A stretch of DNA of 47,284 bases, taken from positions 1 to 47,284 of the forward strand of contig WHHJ01000009.1 of the NCBI GenBank assembly GCA_014872655.1. The letters run 5' to 3'. The position numbers and the translations under genes were made by a program. This stretch comes from Clostridia bacterium. Lineage in GTDB: Bacteria; Bacillota; Clostridia; Oscillospirales; UBA644. The notes under the pieces were generated by a model. It was given only the letters and a program-made list of their open reading frames with translations, did not search any database and had not been told where the DNA came from. Shown piece after piece: positions 16,854 through 25,698 of the stretch (its first letter is position 1; each line of letters begins with the position of its first letter).

Positions 16854-18281
16854 ATGGATATTCAGGCAAAGGTCTCGCAGCTGGAACAGCGTAGAAGCGA
16901 GATTGAATCTTCAGCAGGGCAGAACCTTGCGAGAGAACGTCTGGCTATGCTGTTCGACGAAGGAACATTTGTTGAGGTCGGCGCATTTGTCAAGCAACGT
17001 CCTACGGAATTTTATCCCATGAGTGGTGCGGCAGAAGGTGTTGTAACCGGATACGGCTCTGTGGACGGCAAGTTGGTTTTTGCATTTGCTCAGGACAGTG
17101 CGGTATTAAAAGGCAGTATCAGTCAGATGCATGCAGAAAAGATCGTATCGATCGTCAAGATGGCGGCAAAAGCCGGTGCTCCGATCGTTTCGATGATTGA
17201 CAGTTGCGGGCTGCGTTTGCACGAAGGGGTAGACGCACTCAACGGTTACGGAAAAATTCTTTCCGCTTTCAGCAAAATTGCAGGCCAAATCATTCATATC
17301 AGTGTCGTTTTCGGCACATCGGCAGGTGCGTTATCCTTTTTGCCGGCTATGGCGGATTACGCAGTAGCTGTTCGTAAATCTGAAATCTTTTTATCCAGCC
17401 CGGCTGTTGTTTTGTCTCGTTTGGGTGATGCGGAAGCCGGCACGGTAGAAAAAGCTTATCGCGATGGTGTTGTCAGTGTTATTGCCGAGACAGACGCGGA
17501 TGCCTGCGCACGGGTTCAAGAATACATCAATATGGTTTGCGATGTCAGCATCACAGAGGATGATATCAATCGTCTGACTCCGGAGATTGCCGGAATCGTT
17601 TCTCAGCCGTCTTACGATGTTCGGGATGCTATTCGCGTGCTTGCGGATGACGGACGGTTTTTGGAGCTGTATGCCGGTCAGGCAGCCAATATAACGGTTG
17701 GTTTTATGGGGCTGAATGGTTCTACCATCGGCGTTGTCGCAAACAATCCTGCCTTTGATGACGGGGCATTAAATGCAGCGGCCTCTAAAAAGGCGGCAAA
17801 GTTTATTGATTTTTGTGACGCTTATGATATTCCGTTGCTTTCGTTGGTGGATACCGACGGATTCTGCGCGGAGAAAGATGAAAATATAGAAGACTGCAGC
17901 TTGTTGCTTTCGGCGTTTGTTTATGCAGACGTTCCGAAGGTGTCTGTTGCGCTGGGCCGTGCCTACGGCGCCGGATACCTGAGTATGTGTGCACAGGCTA
18001 CCGGAGCGGATATCGCTTACGCATTACCGAGTGCTCAGATTGCCGCATTGCCGGCAGAAACGGGTGCGATTTTCCTCGGTGATCAAAAAATTGCGCAGGC
18101 AGAAGATCCGGGCGAGCAGAGACAGGCGTTGATTGAAGAGTATAAAGAAATCCTGTCCAGCCCGTATGAAGCGGCAGAACACGGATATTTGGACGATATT
18201 ATTGACCCGGCTACGACCCGGCAGTTATTGGCAAGTTCGTTTGATATGCTGGCAGATAAATCTGCCTATCCGTTTGCGTAA
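16854..18281 (+). CDS. Acyl-CoA carboxyltransferase, 12S / methylmalonyl-CoA decarboxylase alpha-like
   Basis: Moves a carboxyl group between an acyl-CoA and the biotin carrier. 475 residues with two crotonase-like halves: N-half with the oxyanion Gly-rich segment VFGTSAGALS (near 160), C-half with LGRAYGAGYLSM (near 375). It is shorter than the usual ~510-residue PccB/MmdA proteins, and family segments are altered (LPAETGAIFL where MGPEGA-like is common), so the acyl-CoA substrate is uncertain; methylmalonyl/propionyl-CoA is the first guess. I start at the ATG at 16854, with AGGAGG 7 bases upstream, and not at the upstream GTG. First gene of the operon. Confidence 0.87.
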   Translation: MDIQAKVSQLEQRRSEIESSAGQNLARERLAMLFDEGTFVEVGAFVKQRPTEFYPMSGAAEGVVTGYGSVDGKLVFAFAQDSAVLKGSISQMHAEKIVSIVKMAAKAGAPIVSMIDSCGLRLHEGVDALNGYGKILSAFSKIAGQIIHISVVFGTSAGALSFLPAMADYAVAVRKSEIFLSSPAVVLSRLGDAEAGTVEKAYRDGVVSVIAETDADACARVQEYINMVCDVSITEDDINRLTPEIAGIVSQPSYDVRDAIRVLADDGRFLELYAGQAANITVGFMGLNGSTIGVVANNPAFDDGALNAAASKKAAKFIDFCDAYDIPLLSLVDTDGFCAEKDENIEDCSLLLSAFVYADVPKVSVALGRAYGAGYLSMCAQATGADIAYALPSAQIAALPAETGAIFLGDQKIAQAEDPGEQRQALIEEYKEILSSPYEAAEHGYLDDIIDPATTRQLLASSFDMLADKSAYPFA

Positions 18282-18302
18282 AGCAGGAGGCGTAGTAAAG
18301 CG

Positions 18303-18674
18303 ATGAATGCGATGAATTTGATTCTGTTGGCCAAAGATGTGGCAGAACTGAATGTTCCGCAGGACACAGCGGGAAAACTGTTGTATTCCTTGCAGGTAAC
18401 TTTGGTAGGTATGGGTATCGTTTTTCTGGTTTTGATTATTTTGATGGCGGTATTGTACCTGTTTAAATTGGCCTTTTATCGGAATCCCGAAAAACAAAAA
18501 AAACAGGCGGAACCGGCTCCTGTTTCGGTCCCGGAAAAAACACAGGCGCAGCCGGTGGCAACAGCGGATCAGTCCGAAGAAATTGCAGCTGTTCTTGCCG
18601 CTGCTGTAGCAGCTTATTATCAAACACAGCCGGCGGTGTCCCGTTACCGGATCCGCTCGTTTAAACGCATATAA
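18303..18674 (+). CDS. Sodium pump decarboxylase gamma subunit, OadG family
   Basis: 123 residues with one membrane helix (about 32-58, VGMGIVFLVLIILMAVLYLF), the typical OadG layout, then a Lys/Glu/Pro-rich cytoplasmic linker and a short basic end. Gamma subunits hold the carboxyltransferase and beta subunits together and support assembly of the membrane complex. AGGAGG is 12 bases from the ATG used, which is long, so the ATG at 18312 is less likely but possible. Located between the carboxyltransferase and the biotin carrier. Confidence 0.82.
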   Translation: MNAMNLILLAKDVAELNVPQDTAGKLLYSLQVTLVGMGIVFLVLIILMAVLYLFKLAFYRNPEKQKKQAEPAPVSVPEKTQAQPVATADQSEEIAAVLAAAVAAYYQTQPAVSRYRIRSFKRI

Positions 18675-18701
18675 AATCAATACAGTACGGAGGATATATC
18701 G

Positions 18702-19097
18702 ATGAGAAAGTTTAATATAACCGTAAACGGAACAACGTATCAGGTAGATGTTGAAGAAATCGGCGCCCCGGCCGCAGCTCCCGCAGCTGTAGCCGCACCG
18801 GCAGCCCCGGCCGCAGCACCGGCTGCGCCTGCAGCGGCTGCAAAACCGGCAGCTCCTGCTCCGAAGCCAGCTGCTCCTGCTGGCGCTAATGCCGTCAAAG
18901 CACCGATGCCCGGCAATATTTTAAAAGTTAATGTCAAAGCCGGCGATACGGTAAAACAAGGTGACGTTTTGGTCGTTTTGGAAGCAATGAAGATGGAAAA
19001 CGATATTCAGGCCGCACAGGACGGAACGATTGCTGCCGTTCATGTATCTCAAGGACAGACGGTTGAAACCGGTGATCCGTTGGTCAGCTTCTCTTAA
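18702..19097 (+). CDS. Biotin carboxyl carrier protein
   Basis: 131 residues. N-terminal beta strand segment (1-20, FNITVNGTTYQVDV), a flexible Ala/Pro linker (about 21-64), then the biotinyl domain with EAMKMEND, where K97 is the biotinylation site. This is the 1.3S-type subunit that carries CO2 between the carboxyltransferase sites and the membrane pump. GGAGG stands upstream of the ATG. The linker has a low-complexity, GC-rich sequence (repeated GCA/GCC/CCG), as is common in this family. Confidence 0.95.
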   Translation: MRKFNITVNGTTYQVDVEEIGAPAAAPAAVAAPAAPAAAPAAPAAAAKPAAPAPKPAAPAGANAVKAPMPGNILKVNVKAGDTVKQGDVLVVLEAMKMENDIQAAQDGTIAAVHVSQGQTVETGDPLVSFS

Positions 19098-19140
19098 TTC
19101 TGTTATTAGGTAAAAGCACAGAAAGAGGAGGTTTATCAGC

Positions 19141-20328
19141 ATGGATGTATTGCAGTTGCTTCGTGATTTCGCAACGGAGTCTGGCTTTGCAAAGTTGTTT
19201 GAACACGGCGAAATCATTATGATCGGCATTGCATGTTTTTTGATTTATCTGGCAATCGGGCGTGGTTTTGAACCGATGCTGTTATTGCCGATTTCTTTTG
19301 GTATGCTTTTGGTGAATCTTCCGGCAGCAACGGGGGATATGCTGATGCATTCAGAAATTTTTATCAATGAGACGGGGCATATCGACTGGGCCGCGCTCGG
19401 AGATACGGGTGGGTTGTTTGACTATCTGTATTTAGGCGTTAAATTGGGTGTTTACCCACCCTTGATTTTCCTTGGCGTTGGCGCGATGACGGATTTTGGT
19501 CCGCTGATCGCCAATCCGAAGAGTATTTTATTGGGCGCTGCGGCGCAGTTAGGTATTTTTGTAACATTTATCGGCGCACTGACTCTCTTTGGCTTTAATC
19601 CGCTGGAAGCCGCTTCGATTGGTATTATCGGAGGCGCAGATGGACCGACTGCGATTCTGGTCACTAAAACATTGGCTCCGCATCTGTTGGGCGCCATTGC
19701 GATTGCCGCATATTCTTATATGGCGCTGGTTCCGTTTATTCAGCCGCCGATCATGCGGCTGCTGACCACCAAAAAAGAACGCAGCGTGGTAATGGAACAA
19801 CTTCGGCCAGTGTCCAAAAAGGAGAAAATCCTGTTCCCGATCGTGGTTTCAATTGTTGTTATCTTGATTATTCCCGCTTCTGCGTCGTTAATCGGCGCGT
19901 TGATGTTGGGGAATCTGTTGCGGGAGTGCGGCGTGGTAGAACGTCTTTCTAAAACGGCGCAGAATGAGATGATCAATATTATTACGATCTTTTTAGGCTT
20001 GACCGTTGGTGCAACCGCAAATGCGGAGAATTTCTTAAAGCCGCAAACATTGATGGTTATTGGTTTGGGACTTGTCGCGTTTTGTATTGCAACGGCGGGC
20101 GGCGTGCTGTTTGGCAAATTGATGTATTTGTTTTCCGGCAAAAAGATCAACCCGCTGATTGGTTCTGCCGGCGTTTCGGCGGTCCCGATGGCGGCGCGCG
20201 TTTCTCAGATTGTGGGTGCAAAAGAGCGTCCGGGCAACTTTTTGCTCATGCACGCGATGGGACCTAATGTTGCAGGAGTAATCGGTTCGGCTGTTGCCGC
20301 CGGTGTCTTCCTGACCATGTTTAACTGA
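19141..20328 (+). CDS. Sodium ion-translocating decarboxylase beta subunit
   Basis: 395-residue integral membrane protein with about 9-11 helices. It decarboxylates carboxybiotin and couples this to Na+ export. Diagnostic segments: GIIGGADGPTAI near 165 (contains the essential Asp), NPLIGSAGVSAVPMAARV near 340, and MGPNVAGVIGSAVAAG near 375. AGAGGAGG lies before the ATG. The gene sits in the middle of the operon, next to the carrier and gamma subunit. The same beta subunit family serves oxaloacetate, methylmalonyl-CoA and glutaconyl-CoA decarboxylases, so it does not by itself define the substrate. Confidence 0.95.
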   Translation: MDVLQLLRDFATESGFAKLFEHGEIIMIGIACFLIYLAIGRGFEPMLLLPISFGMLLVNLPAATGDMLMHSEIFINETGHIDWAALGDTGGLFDYLYLGVKLGVYPPLIFLGVGAMTDFGPLIANPKSILLGAAAQLGIFVTFIGALTLFGFNPLEAASIGIIGGADGPTAILVTKTLAPHLLGAIAIAAYSYMALVPFIQPPIMRLLTTKKERSVVMEQLRPVSKKEKILFPIVVSIVVILIIPASASLIGALMLGNLLRECGVVERLSKTAQNEMINIITIFLGLTVGATANAENFLKPQTLMVIGLGLVAFCIATAGGVLFGKLMYLFSGKKINPLIGSAGVSAVPMAARVSQIVGAKERPGNFLLMHAMGPNVAGVIGSAVAAGVFLTMFN

Positions 20329-20356
20329 TATTGCTTATTGGAAAGAAGGTTTCGCT

Positions 20357-21769
20357 ATGAGTCATGAAATCAATGCACATAAAGTAGGCATTACGGAAAC
20401 CGTTTTGCGTGACGCACATCAGTCTCTGATCGCTACACGTATGACAACGGAAGAAATGCTGCCGATTCTTGAAACGTTGGACCAAGTTGGCTACCATGCC
20501 CTGGAAGCATGGGGCGGCGCAACGTTTGACGCCTGTTTACGGTTTTTAAACGAAGATCCGTGGGAGCGGCTGCGCAAAATCCGTGATAAAGTAAAAAATA
20601 CCAAGCTGCAAATGTTGTTCCGCGGCCAGAATATTCTGGGCTATCGGCATTATGCAGACGATGTTGTTGCTTATTTTGTTCAGAAGTCGATTGCAAACGG
20701 CATTGATATTATTCGTATTTTTGACGCATTAAATGACGTGCGTAATTTAAAGACAGCCATCGACGCCACCAAAAAAGAAGGCGGTCATGTTCAAGCCGCT
20801 CTCAGCTATACGATCAGCCCGGTACACAGTATTGAAGCTTTTGCGAAGTTGGCTCAAGAGTTGGAGCAAATGGGAGCCGACTCTATTTGTATCAAAGATA
20901 TGGCCGGATTATTGACCCCGTACAGCGCGTATGAATTAGTCAGCGCGCTCAAACAGACCATTCATGTTCCGGTCGAACTGCATACACATTATACGTCCGG
21001 TATTGCTTCGATGACGTACTTAAAAGCGATTGAGGCGGGATGTGATATCGTCGATACGGCGATTTCTCCGTTTGCTATGGGAACCAGTCAGCCGGCTACA
21101 GAATCGCTGGTTGCAGCCCTGCAGCAGACGCCGTATGATACCGGTCTTGATCTGGGCCTGCTCAATGAAGTACGGCAGTATTTTGAGCCGATTCGTCAAA
21201 AATATTTAGACAACGGTTTATTGAGCACCAAGGTTTTGGGGGTCGATGCCAATACGCTGCTGTATCAGGTTCCCGGAGGCATGTTCTCCAACCTGGTTTC
21301 TCAGCTCAAGCAAGCGCATGCAGAGGATAAATTGGATGATGTGTTGCAGGAGATTCCGCGGGTGCGTGAAGATGCGGGGTATCCTCCTCTGGTTACGCCG
21401 ACTTCTCAGATTGTCGGAACGCAGGCGGTGTTTAACGTCTTGTTTGGCCGCTATAAAAACGTAACCAAAGAGTTTAAAGGGTTGGTTCGCGGAGAGTACG
21501 GGAAAACGCCGGCAGAGCCGAAGCCAGAGTTTGTTAAGCAAATTATTGGCGACGAAGAGCGGATTACCTGTCGTCCGGCCGATAAATTGTCTCCCGAACT
21601 CGACAATATTCGTGAAAAATGCAAACAATATATCGAGCAGGACGAAGACGTGCTGTCTTATGCGTTGTTTGGCCAGGTCGCGACAAAATTCTTTGAATTC
21701 CGTCAGGCACAAAAGTACGGTGTGGATTATGCTCATGCCGATGCGGTTAATAAGGTTCATCCTGTTTAA
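20357..21769 (+). CDS. Oxaloacetate/pyruvate carboxyltransferase, 5S / OadA-type without biotin domain
   Basis: 470 residues. TIM-barrel carboxyltransferase with ETVLRDAHQSL (metal Asp near 19), the active-site lysine segment SICIKDMAGL (near 185) and the metal-binding HTHYTSG (near 215); HTHDTSG is commoner, so the Tyr is a small deviation. The C-terminal ~170 residues form the conserved PYC_OADA domain. There is no fused biotinyl domain; the separate carrier in this operon must serve it. It transfers the carboxyl group of oxaloacetate to biotin, or the reverse. GAAAGAAGG precedes the ATG. Last gene before a terminator. Confidence 0.92.
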   Translation: MSHEINAHKVGITETVLRDAHQSLIATRMTTEEMLPILETLDQVGYHALEAWGGATFDACLRFLNEDPWERLRKIRDKVKNTKLQMLFRGQNILGYRHYADDVVAYFVQKSIANGIDIIRIFDALNDVRNLKTAIDATKKEGGHVQAALSYTISPVHSIEAFAKLAQELEQMGADSICIKDMAGLLTPYSAYELVSALKQTIHVPVELHTHYTSGIASMTYLKAIEAGCDIVDTAISPFAMGTSQPATESLVAALQQTPYDTGLDLGLLNEVRQYFEPIRQKYLDNGLLSTKVLGVDANTLLYQVPGGMFSNLVSQLKQAHAEDKLDDVLQEIPRVREDAGYPPLVTPTSQIVGTQAVFNVLFGRYKNVTKEFKGLVRGEYGKTPAEPKPEFVKQIIGDEERITCRPADKLSPELDNIREKCKQYIEQDEDVLSYALFGQVATKFFEFRQAQKYGVDYAHADAVNKVHPV

Positions 21770-21788
21770 TGATCAAAGAACGGTCGGG

Positions 21789-21822
21789 GAGCGGAAATCC
21801 GTTTCCCGGCTCTTTTGTTTTG
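21789..21822 (+). terminator. Terminator of the carboxyltransferase operon
   Basis: GAGC-GGAAA / TTTCC-CG-GCTC hairpin with a TCCG loop and a 2-base bulge, followed by TTTTGTTTTG. Confidence 0.65.
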
Positions 21823-21971
21823 AATCCTGATTTTTTATAGGGTGCGGACACACGATTGCCGTCCGCGGGACCTGCCTTTGACTTGCTTCTGTGACCTTGC
21901 AGGCAAATGCAGGGAAAAAAGTAAAAAAGTAAAAAGTAAAGAGTAAAAAAGGAAAAAAGGGAGAAATACTG

Positions 21972-22451
21972 ATGGCCATAGAAAAAGTACGGCAATATTT
22001 TGCACAATACGGATTAGCTGACCGGATTCTGGAGTTTTCACAGTCCAGTGCGACCGTTGCCTTAGCTGCTGCGGCGCTGCACTGTGACGAGGCGCGGATC
22101 GCGAAAACGCTGTCGTTTCGGACTCAAAACGGTTGTATATTGGTTGTAACAAGTGGGGATTGTCGGATTGACAACCATAAGTATAAAGAACAGTTTGGGC
22201 AAAAGGCCAAGATGTTAACGCCCGAAGAAGCGGTTGCTTTGATCGGACATGCCGTTGGCGGGGTTTGCCCGTTTGCCGTAAACGAAGGCTGTGAGGTTTA
22301 TCTGGACGAGTCTTTAAAGCGGTTTGATACGGTTTTTCCGGCCTGCGGCAGCAGCAACAGCGCGATAGAACTGACGCCCGAGCAGTTAGCGCAGTATTCT
22401 AACAGCCTGGGGTGGGTAGATGTATGTAAACCTATTCCCACAGAAGCATAA
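21972..22451 (+). CDS. YbaK/EbsC-family aminoacyl-tRNA deacylase
   Basis: 159 residues, single YbaK domain. It hydrolyses mischarged tRNA, classically Cys-tRNA(Pro) or Ala-tRNA(Pro), in trans. Family marks: IAKTLSFR near 43, the lysine-containing NHKYKEQFG near 67, and GGVCPFA near 95. The last ~40 residues (FPACGSSNSAIELTPEQL) are typical. AAAAGGGAG precedes the ATG. The upstream 60 bases hold an A-rich AGTAAAAA repeat. The neighbouring NUDIX gene may be cotranscribed (80-base gap). Confidence 0.9.
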   Translation: MAIEKVRQYFAQYGLADRILEFSQSSATVALAAAALHCDEARIAKTLSFRTQNGCILVVTSGDCRIDNHKYKEQFGQKAKMLTPEEAVALIGHAVGGVCPFAVNEGCEVYLDESLKRFDTVFPACGSSNSAIELTPEQLAQYSNSLGWVDVCKPIPTEA

Positions 22452-22531
22452 AATCAAGTAAAGACGGTGGAGATGAATCGGCAGTTTTTCGGTTATTGCG
22501 CCTTCTGCCGTAGATGAAAGGAGAGATTGCC

Positions 22532-23119
22532 ATGGCGATGGATTCGTCAAACATGAACCTGCCGTTGCCTACGGTGCTGGATACGCAGCAAATATACAGC
22601 GGCAAAATCATTCAAGTTCGAAAAGATACGATATTAGAGCAAAATCGGCAAGCGACACGCGAAGTGGTTCAGCATTGTGAGGCGAGTTGTATTTTGCCTG
22701 TTGATTCAGACGGAAATGTTTATATCGAGCGCCAATATCGGCATGGTGTCGGCCGGTTTGTCGTTGAGCTTCCAGCCGGAAAAGTTGATGAAGGCGAAAG
22801 GCCCGAAGCCTGTGCCGTGCGGGAACTGGCAGAGGAGATCGGTGCAGTTTGTTCGGATCTGATTTACTTTGGGCCGATGTTGGTCAGCCCGGCATATTGC
22901 AGCGAGATCATTCATTTATATGCGGCTAAAATTGACGCGTTTTTGCCTCCGCATCCGGATGACGGAGAATTTATTGAAGTGGAGAAAATACCGTTTACAG
23001 GCCTTTTACAGCTCATTGACGAACAGCAGATTACGGACGCCAAAACCGTGATGCTGGCTTTAAAATATGCCAGAGCCGTTGCCGCAGGGCAGGGATTTGA
23101 TGTTTCTGTAAAGAGCTGA
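22532..23119 (+). CDS. NUDIX hydrolase, ADP-ribose pyrophosphatase type
   Basis: Hydrolyses ADP-ribose to AMP and ribose 5-phosphate, a housekeeping role in clearing reactive ADP-ribose. The NUDIX box is complete: GKVDEGE, seven residues, then RELAEEIG (about 84-105 of 195). The N-terminal strand part (IQVRKDTIL, ILPVDSDGNVYIERQYR) matches the ADPRase subgroup. I chose the ATG at 22532, since AAAGGAGAG lies 6 bases upstream; the upstream ATG at 22514 lies in front of that site. Confidence 0.88.
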   Translation: MAMDSSNMNLPLPTVLDTQQIYSGKIIQVRKDTILEQNRQATREVVQHCEASCILPVDSDGNVYIERQYRHGVGRFVVELPAGKVDEGERPEACAVRELAEEIGAVCSDLIYFGPMLVSPAYCSEIIHLYAAKIDAFLPPHPDDGEFIEVEKIPFTGLLQLIDEQQITDAKTVMLALKYARAVAAGQGFDVSVKS

Positions 23120-23453
23120 TACGGGCAACTCCTTTTTTTTACGGGGGCGTTATGTCCGAAAAACTGCGCACATATTTGTGTGCCCGCAGTTTGCTGGTCC
23201 TGTTTGAGCGTTCGCAGTTTGCCGGCCCTGTTTGTTGCGGAGAGTACGCGATTGTAAATCCATTTAATTTTCTTTTCTGCGCTTTTGCCGGGTTTGGTAT
23301 AGGGATCAATGAAAGATTTGCTGCCAAACAACCTTCCGGAAAAGCGGCACAAATATGTTCCATTTTCAGAATAAAAAAGCAACTTGCAGCCTCATTTTTT
23401 GGATTCAAGTGCATTCTACACAAACTACGCAAAAAACAGTCCATTGAAATAAC
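23120..23453. other. Intergenic region after the NUDIX gene
   Basis: No supported gene. A frame of 107 codons on the plus strand ends inside the terminator at 23454 and has no ribosome binding site. A hairpin AAACTGCG / CGCAGTTT with inner CACA/TGTG is visible at about 23160-23192; it lacks a T-run. Confidence 0.5.
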
Positions 23454-23488
23454 AAAAAGGTCCTTCCCTTTTTAGGGAAGGACCTTTT
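23454..23488. terminator. Bidirectional terminator
   Basis: Long perfect stem AAAAGGTCCTTCCC / GGGAAGGACCTTTT with T-runs on both strands. It ends the minus-strand SipW operon and may stop reading from the NUDIX gene side. Confidence 0.92.
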
Positions 23489-23502
23489 ACTTTAGCAATT
23501 TT

Positions 23503-24747
23503 TTATTGAACAGTATCCTTTGTTCCTAATTCTCCGTTTTCTGTTTGATCCGGAGTGGTCGGAGTACTGGAATGTGCAGGGTCTTCTTCGGTAGAATCCT
23601 GTGGTTGATCGGGTGTTTGATTACCGTCGTTTTCAGATGAAGAGGTATCATCTGTCGCGCCGGGATTTGGTGCTACCTGATTGGAATCTTCGGCATCAGC
23701 CCCTGGTGTTTGCGTATTTTGATCGGTTGAAGGATCGGGATTCTTTTCCGTAGAACTATTGGAAGCCGTTTCCTTGTCCCCGTTAGCAGACGAATTTGTC
23801 TGTGATGTTTGAGGTGCTTTGGCCGGCTCTTTGTCCGATGAGGTATTTTGATTGTTGAGGTTTTGCAGACTGTCTTCCGAGGACTCGATCCAGACGGCTT
23901 TGTCCGCCGTTGTTGTGATCGGCGTGTCGGTCAGATCATGCAACGTAACCACAATTTTGCCTTCTCCTGTTTGAGAAAGGGTATCGGAATCTTTCAGATT
24001 GGTTCCGTTAATACATAAAACTCCGTTCCCGATTGATAGCGTAGAATAAACATCTTTTTGGGTTTGGATCTGCAAAGATTGAACCGAAAGCAGATGTCCG
24101 TTTAGGTTGATGTTTGGATAGCAATGGTCAAAAATCAAATCCTGATCCGGGGTGGAAATATCTTCTTCCAGATACAAAACAGTGCCTTGCTCATAATCTT
24201 GCGTCAATTGATCCGGTTCGGAGACAAGCACGATATGCGCAGACTGAAACGCCGTAAAGAATTGGAATCGAATCCCCGCCGTAGGCGCTGCGGACAATTG
24301 GACGTAATATAAATCAGTCGTGCCCGGTTTTAGCTGTGCAGACTTCATTTCTGCCGCGGCACCGTCTTTTTCCGTTGTAACGGTGATGCCGGCGGCGGTT
24401 GTAATTTTAGCCTGATACTGAAACGCGAGCGTACTGGTTCCGTAATTGGTAATCCGAACATAAAACGCGGTTTCCGTTATTGAAATATCGGTATCCGCAG
24501 ATTGGACCGGATTATTGGTTTTCCATAAAAGGTTGTCGCCCGAGATCGACTGTGCCGGATCCTTAATGATTTCGATTTGCGCATCATAAGTTCCGGAACG
24601 GATCTGCATTTGATTATTCTGTGCAAAATCCGTAAACCATGCGCTTACCGTTACCGTGTATGTCAGAATAATCAGAATACACAGGGGAATAATGGTAAAC
24701 AATTTTTTTTGAAAAGGGTTTTTGGATGCTGATACGTTTTTGCTCAT
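23503..24747 (-). CDS. Membrane-anchored extracellular protein with acidic Ser/Thr/Pro tail
   Basis: 414 residues. N-terminal signal anchor (about 14-37, LFTIIPLCILIILTYTVTVSAW) followed by FTDFAQNNQMQIRSG, the pattern of SipW-processed TasA/camelysin-type precursors. Residues ~50-290 are beta-rich and unassigned. Residues ~290-414 form a highly acidic, Asn/Gln/Ser/Thr/Pro low-complexity tail that could span the cell wall or form a surface brush. Last gene of the operon, starting one base after the signal peptidase gene ends. A role in fibres or biofilm matrix is inferred from the neighbours. Confidence 0.75.
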   Translation of the reverse strand: MSKNVSASKNPFQKKLFTIIPLCILIILTYTVTVSAWFTDFAQNNQMQIRSGTYDAQIEIIKDPAQSISGDNLLWKTNNPVQSADTDISITETAFYVRITNYGTSTLAFQYQAKITTAAGITVTTEKDGAAAEMKSAQLKPGTTDLYYVQLSAAPTAGIRFQFFTAFQSAHIVLVSEPDQLTQDYEQGTVLYLEEDISTPDQDLIFDHCYPNINLNGHLLSVQSLQIQTQKDVYSTLSIGNGVLCINGTNLKDSDTLSQTGEGKIVVTLHDLTDTPITTTADKAVWIESSEDSLQNLNNQNTSSDKEPAKAPQTSQTNSSANGDKETASNSSTEKNPDPSTDQNTQTPGADAEDSNQVAPNPGATDDTSSSENDGNQTPDQPQDSTEEDPAHSSTPTTPDQTENGELGTKDTVQ

Positions 24748-24748
24748 G

Positions 24749-25639
24749 TTATCGCCCGTCTCCCTGTTGGTTTTCTTGGTTGTATTGCTGTTTGAGTTTT
24801 TCGATTTGTTCTATCATTTTTTGCGACTGTGAAGAAACCGTCTGTTGCAAGTTTTCTGTCGGACCGGTCTGCCTCTCTTGTTCGATACGGACTGTGGGTG
24901 CAGCAGTGTTGGCCGATTCGGTTTTTTCATCTGTCATCTGGCTCTTTTGCTGTTGGCGCATTTGCTGTTTGACTCGGGTCAACTCGTCCATCAAATCCTG
25001 CATCCGTTGCCGTTCGGCAGCGCCCTGTTCCTGTGCCCATTGCCGTTCGGCCGCGAGCTGCTCTTGCTGTGCGGCGATATCCGCCTGTTGTTCTTGTTTG
25101 TACTGTCGTACCAAGCGGAAGAATTTTACCGCCTGGATCCCCAGCAATAATAAAAACGGAATTAAAATGATCGTTACATATCCGGCCGGTGTTCTTAAAA
25201 ATTCAAATACGTATCCCATTTTAGGTAGATGGAACACATATTTGCCCAATACGTTTGCTTCCGGGACTGGGTATAGATCATCCGCGCCTGTTGTGGTTCC
25301 GTAGGTGATAAAGGCACGCTGGCCTTCATATTCTGTAACCTGTCTGATTTTATGAGTAACGGTTTGTCCGTAATTGGCGGGATCAATCGAGCGGAAAGTA
25401 ATGATATCACCTTCCTGCAGGGTTGCCGGATCTGTTTGGCGGCTGATGGCCATATCTCCCACTTGAAAAACTTCGCTCATCGAGTCTGATAAAACGATAT
25501 ACGGTTTAAAACCGAAAATGCCGTCATTTTCTTTGTTGACCGTATTCACGGAGATGATCGTAAAAATCATTACGCAGAGGGCAAAAAGAAAGATGATTGC
25601 GGTTAAAATATTGCCGATTATGTGAAGTGCTTTTTTCAA
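24749..25639 (-). CDS. SipW-type (ER-type) signal peptidase I with coiled-coil tail
   Basis: 296 residues. N-terminal membrane helix (about 8-30), catalytic serine S53 in LSDSMSEVF, and H96 in VTHKIRQ in place of the lysine of classical bacterial signal peptidases: the Ser-His dyad that marks the SipW/ER class. A second helix lies at about 153-172. The last ~120 residues are Gln/Glu-rich with heptad-like spacing (QEQLAAERQWAQEQ), a predicted cytoplasmic coiled coil that is absent from Bacillus SipW. Such peptidases cleave TasA- and camelysin-type precursors; three likely substrates are in the same operon. AGGATCGT-like sequence precedes the ATG. Confidence 0.9.
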   Translation of the reverse strand: MKKALHIIGNILTAIIFLFALCVMIFTIISVNTVNKENDGIFGFKPYIVLSDSMSEVFQVGDMAISRQTDPATLQEGDIITFRSIDPANYGQTVTHKIRQVTEYEGQRAFITYGTTTGADDLYPVPEANVLGKYVFHLPKMGYVFEFLRTPAGYVTIILIPFLLLLGIQAVKFFRLVRQYKQEQQADIAAQQEQLAAERQWAQEQGAAERQRMQDLMDELTRVKQQMRQQQKSQMTDEKTESANTAAPTVRIEQERQTGPTENLQQTVSSQSQKMIEQIEKLKQQYNQENQQGDGR

Positions 25640-25698
25640 GATACGATCCTCCCGTCATCATAAGCCGGTGCAAGCAAGCATCCGTTAAAACATGTCGA

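Noticed and set aside
18765..18890. GC-rich repeats in the biotin carrier gene as a mobile or regulatory repeat
   Set aside because: They encode the usual Ala/Pro linker of biotin carrier proteins.
23152..23475. 107-codon plus-strand frame after the NUDIX gene
   Set aside because: Ends inside a perfect terminator and has no ribosome binding site.
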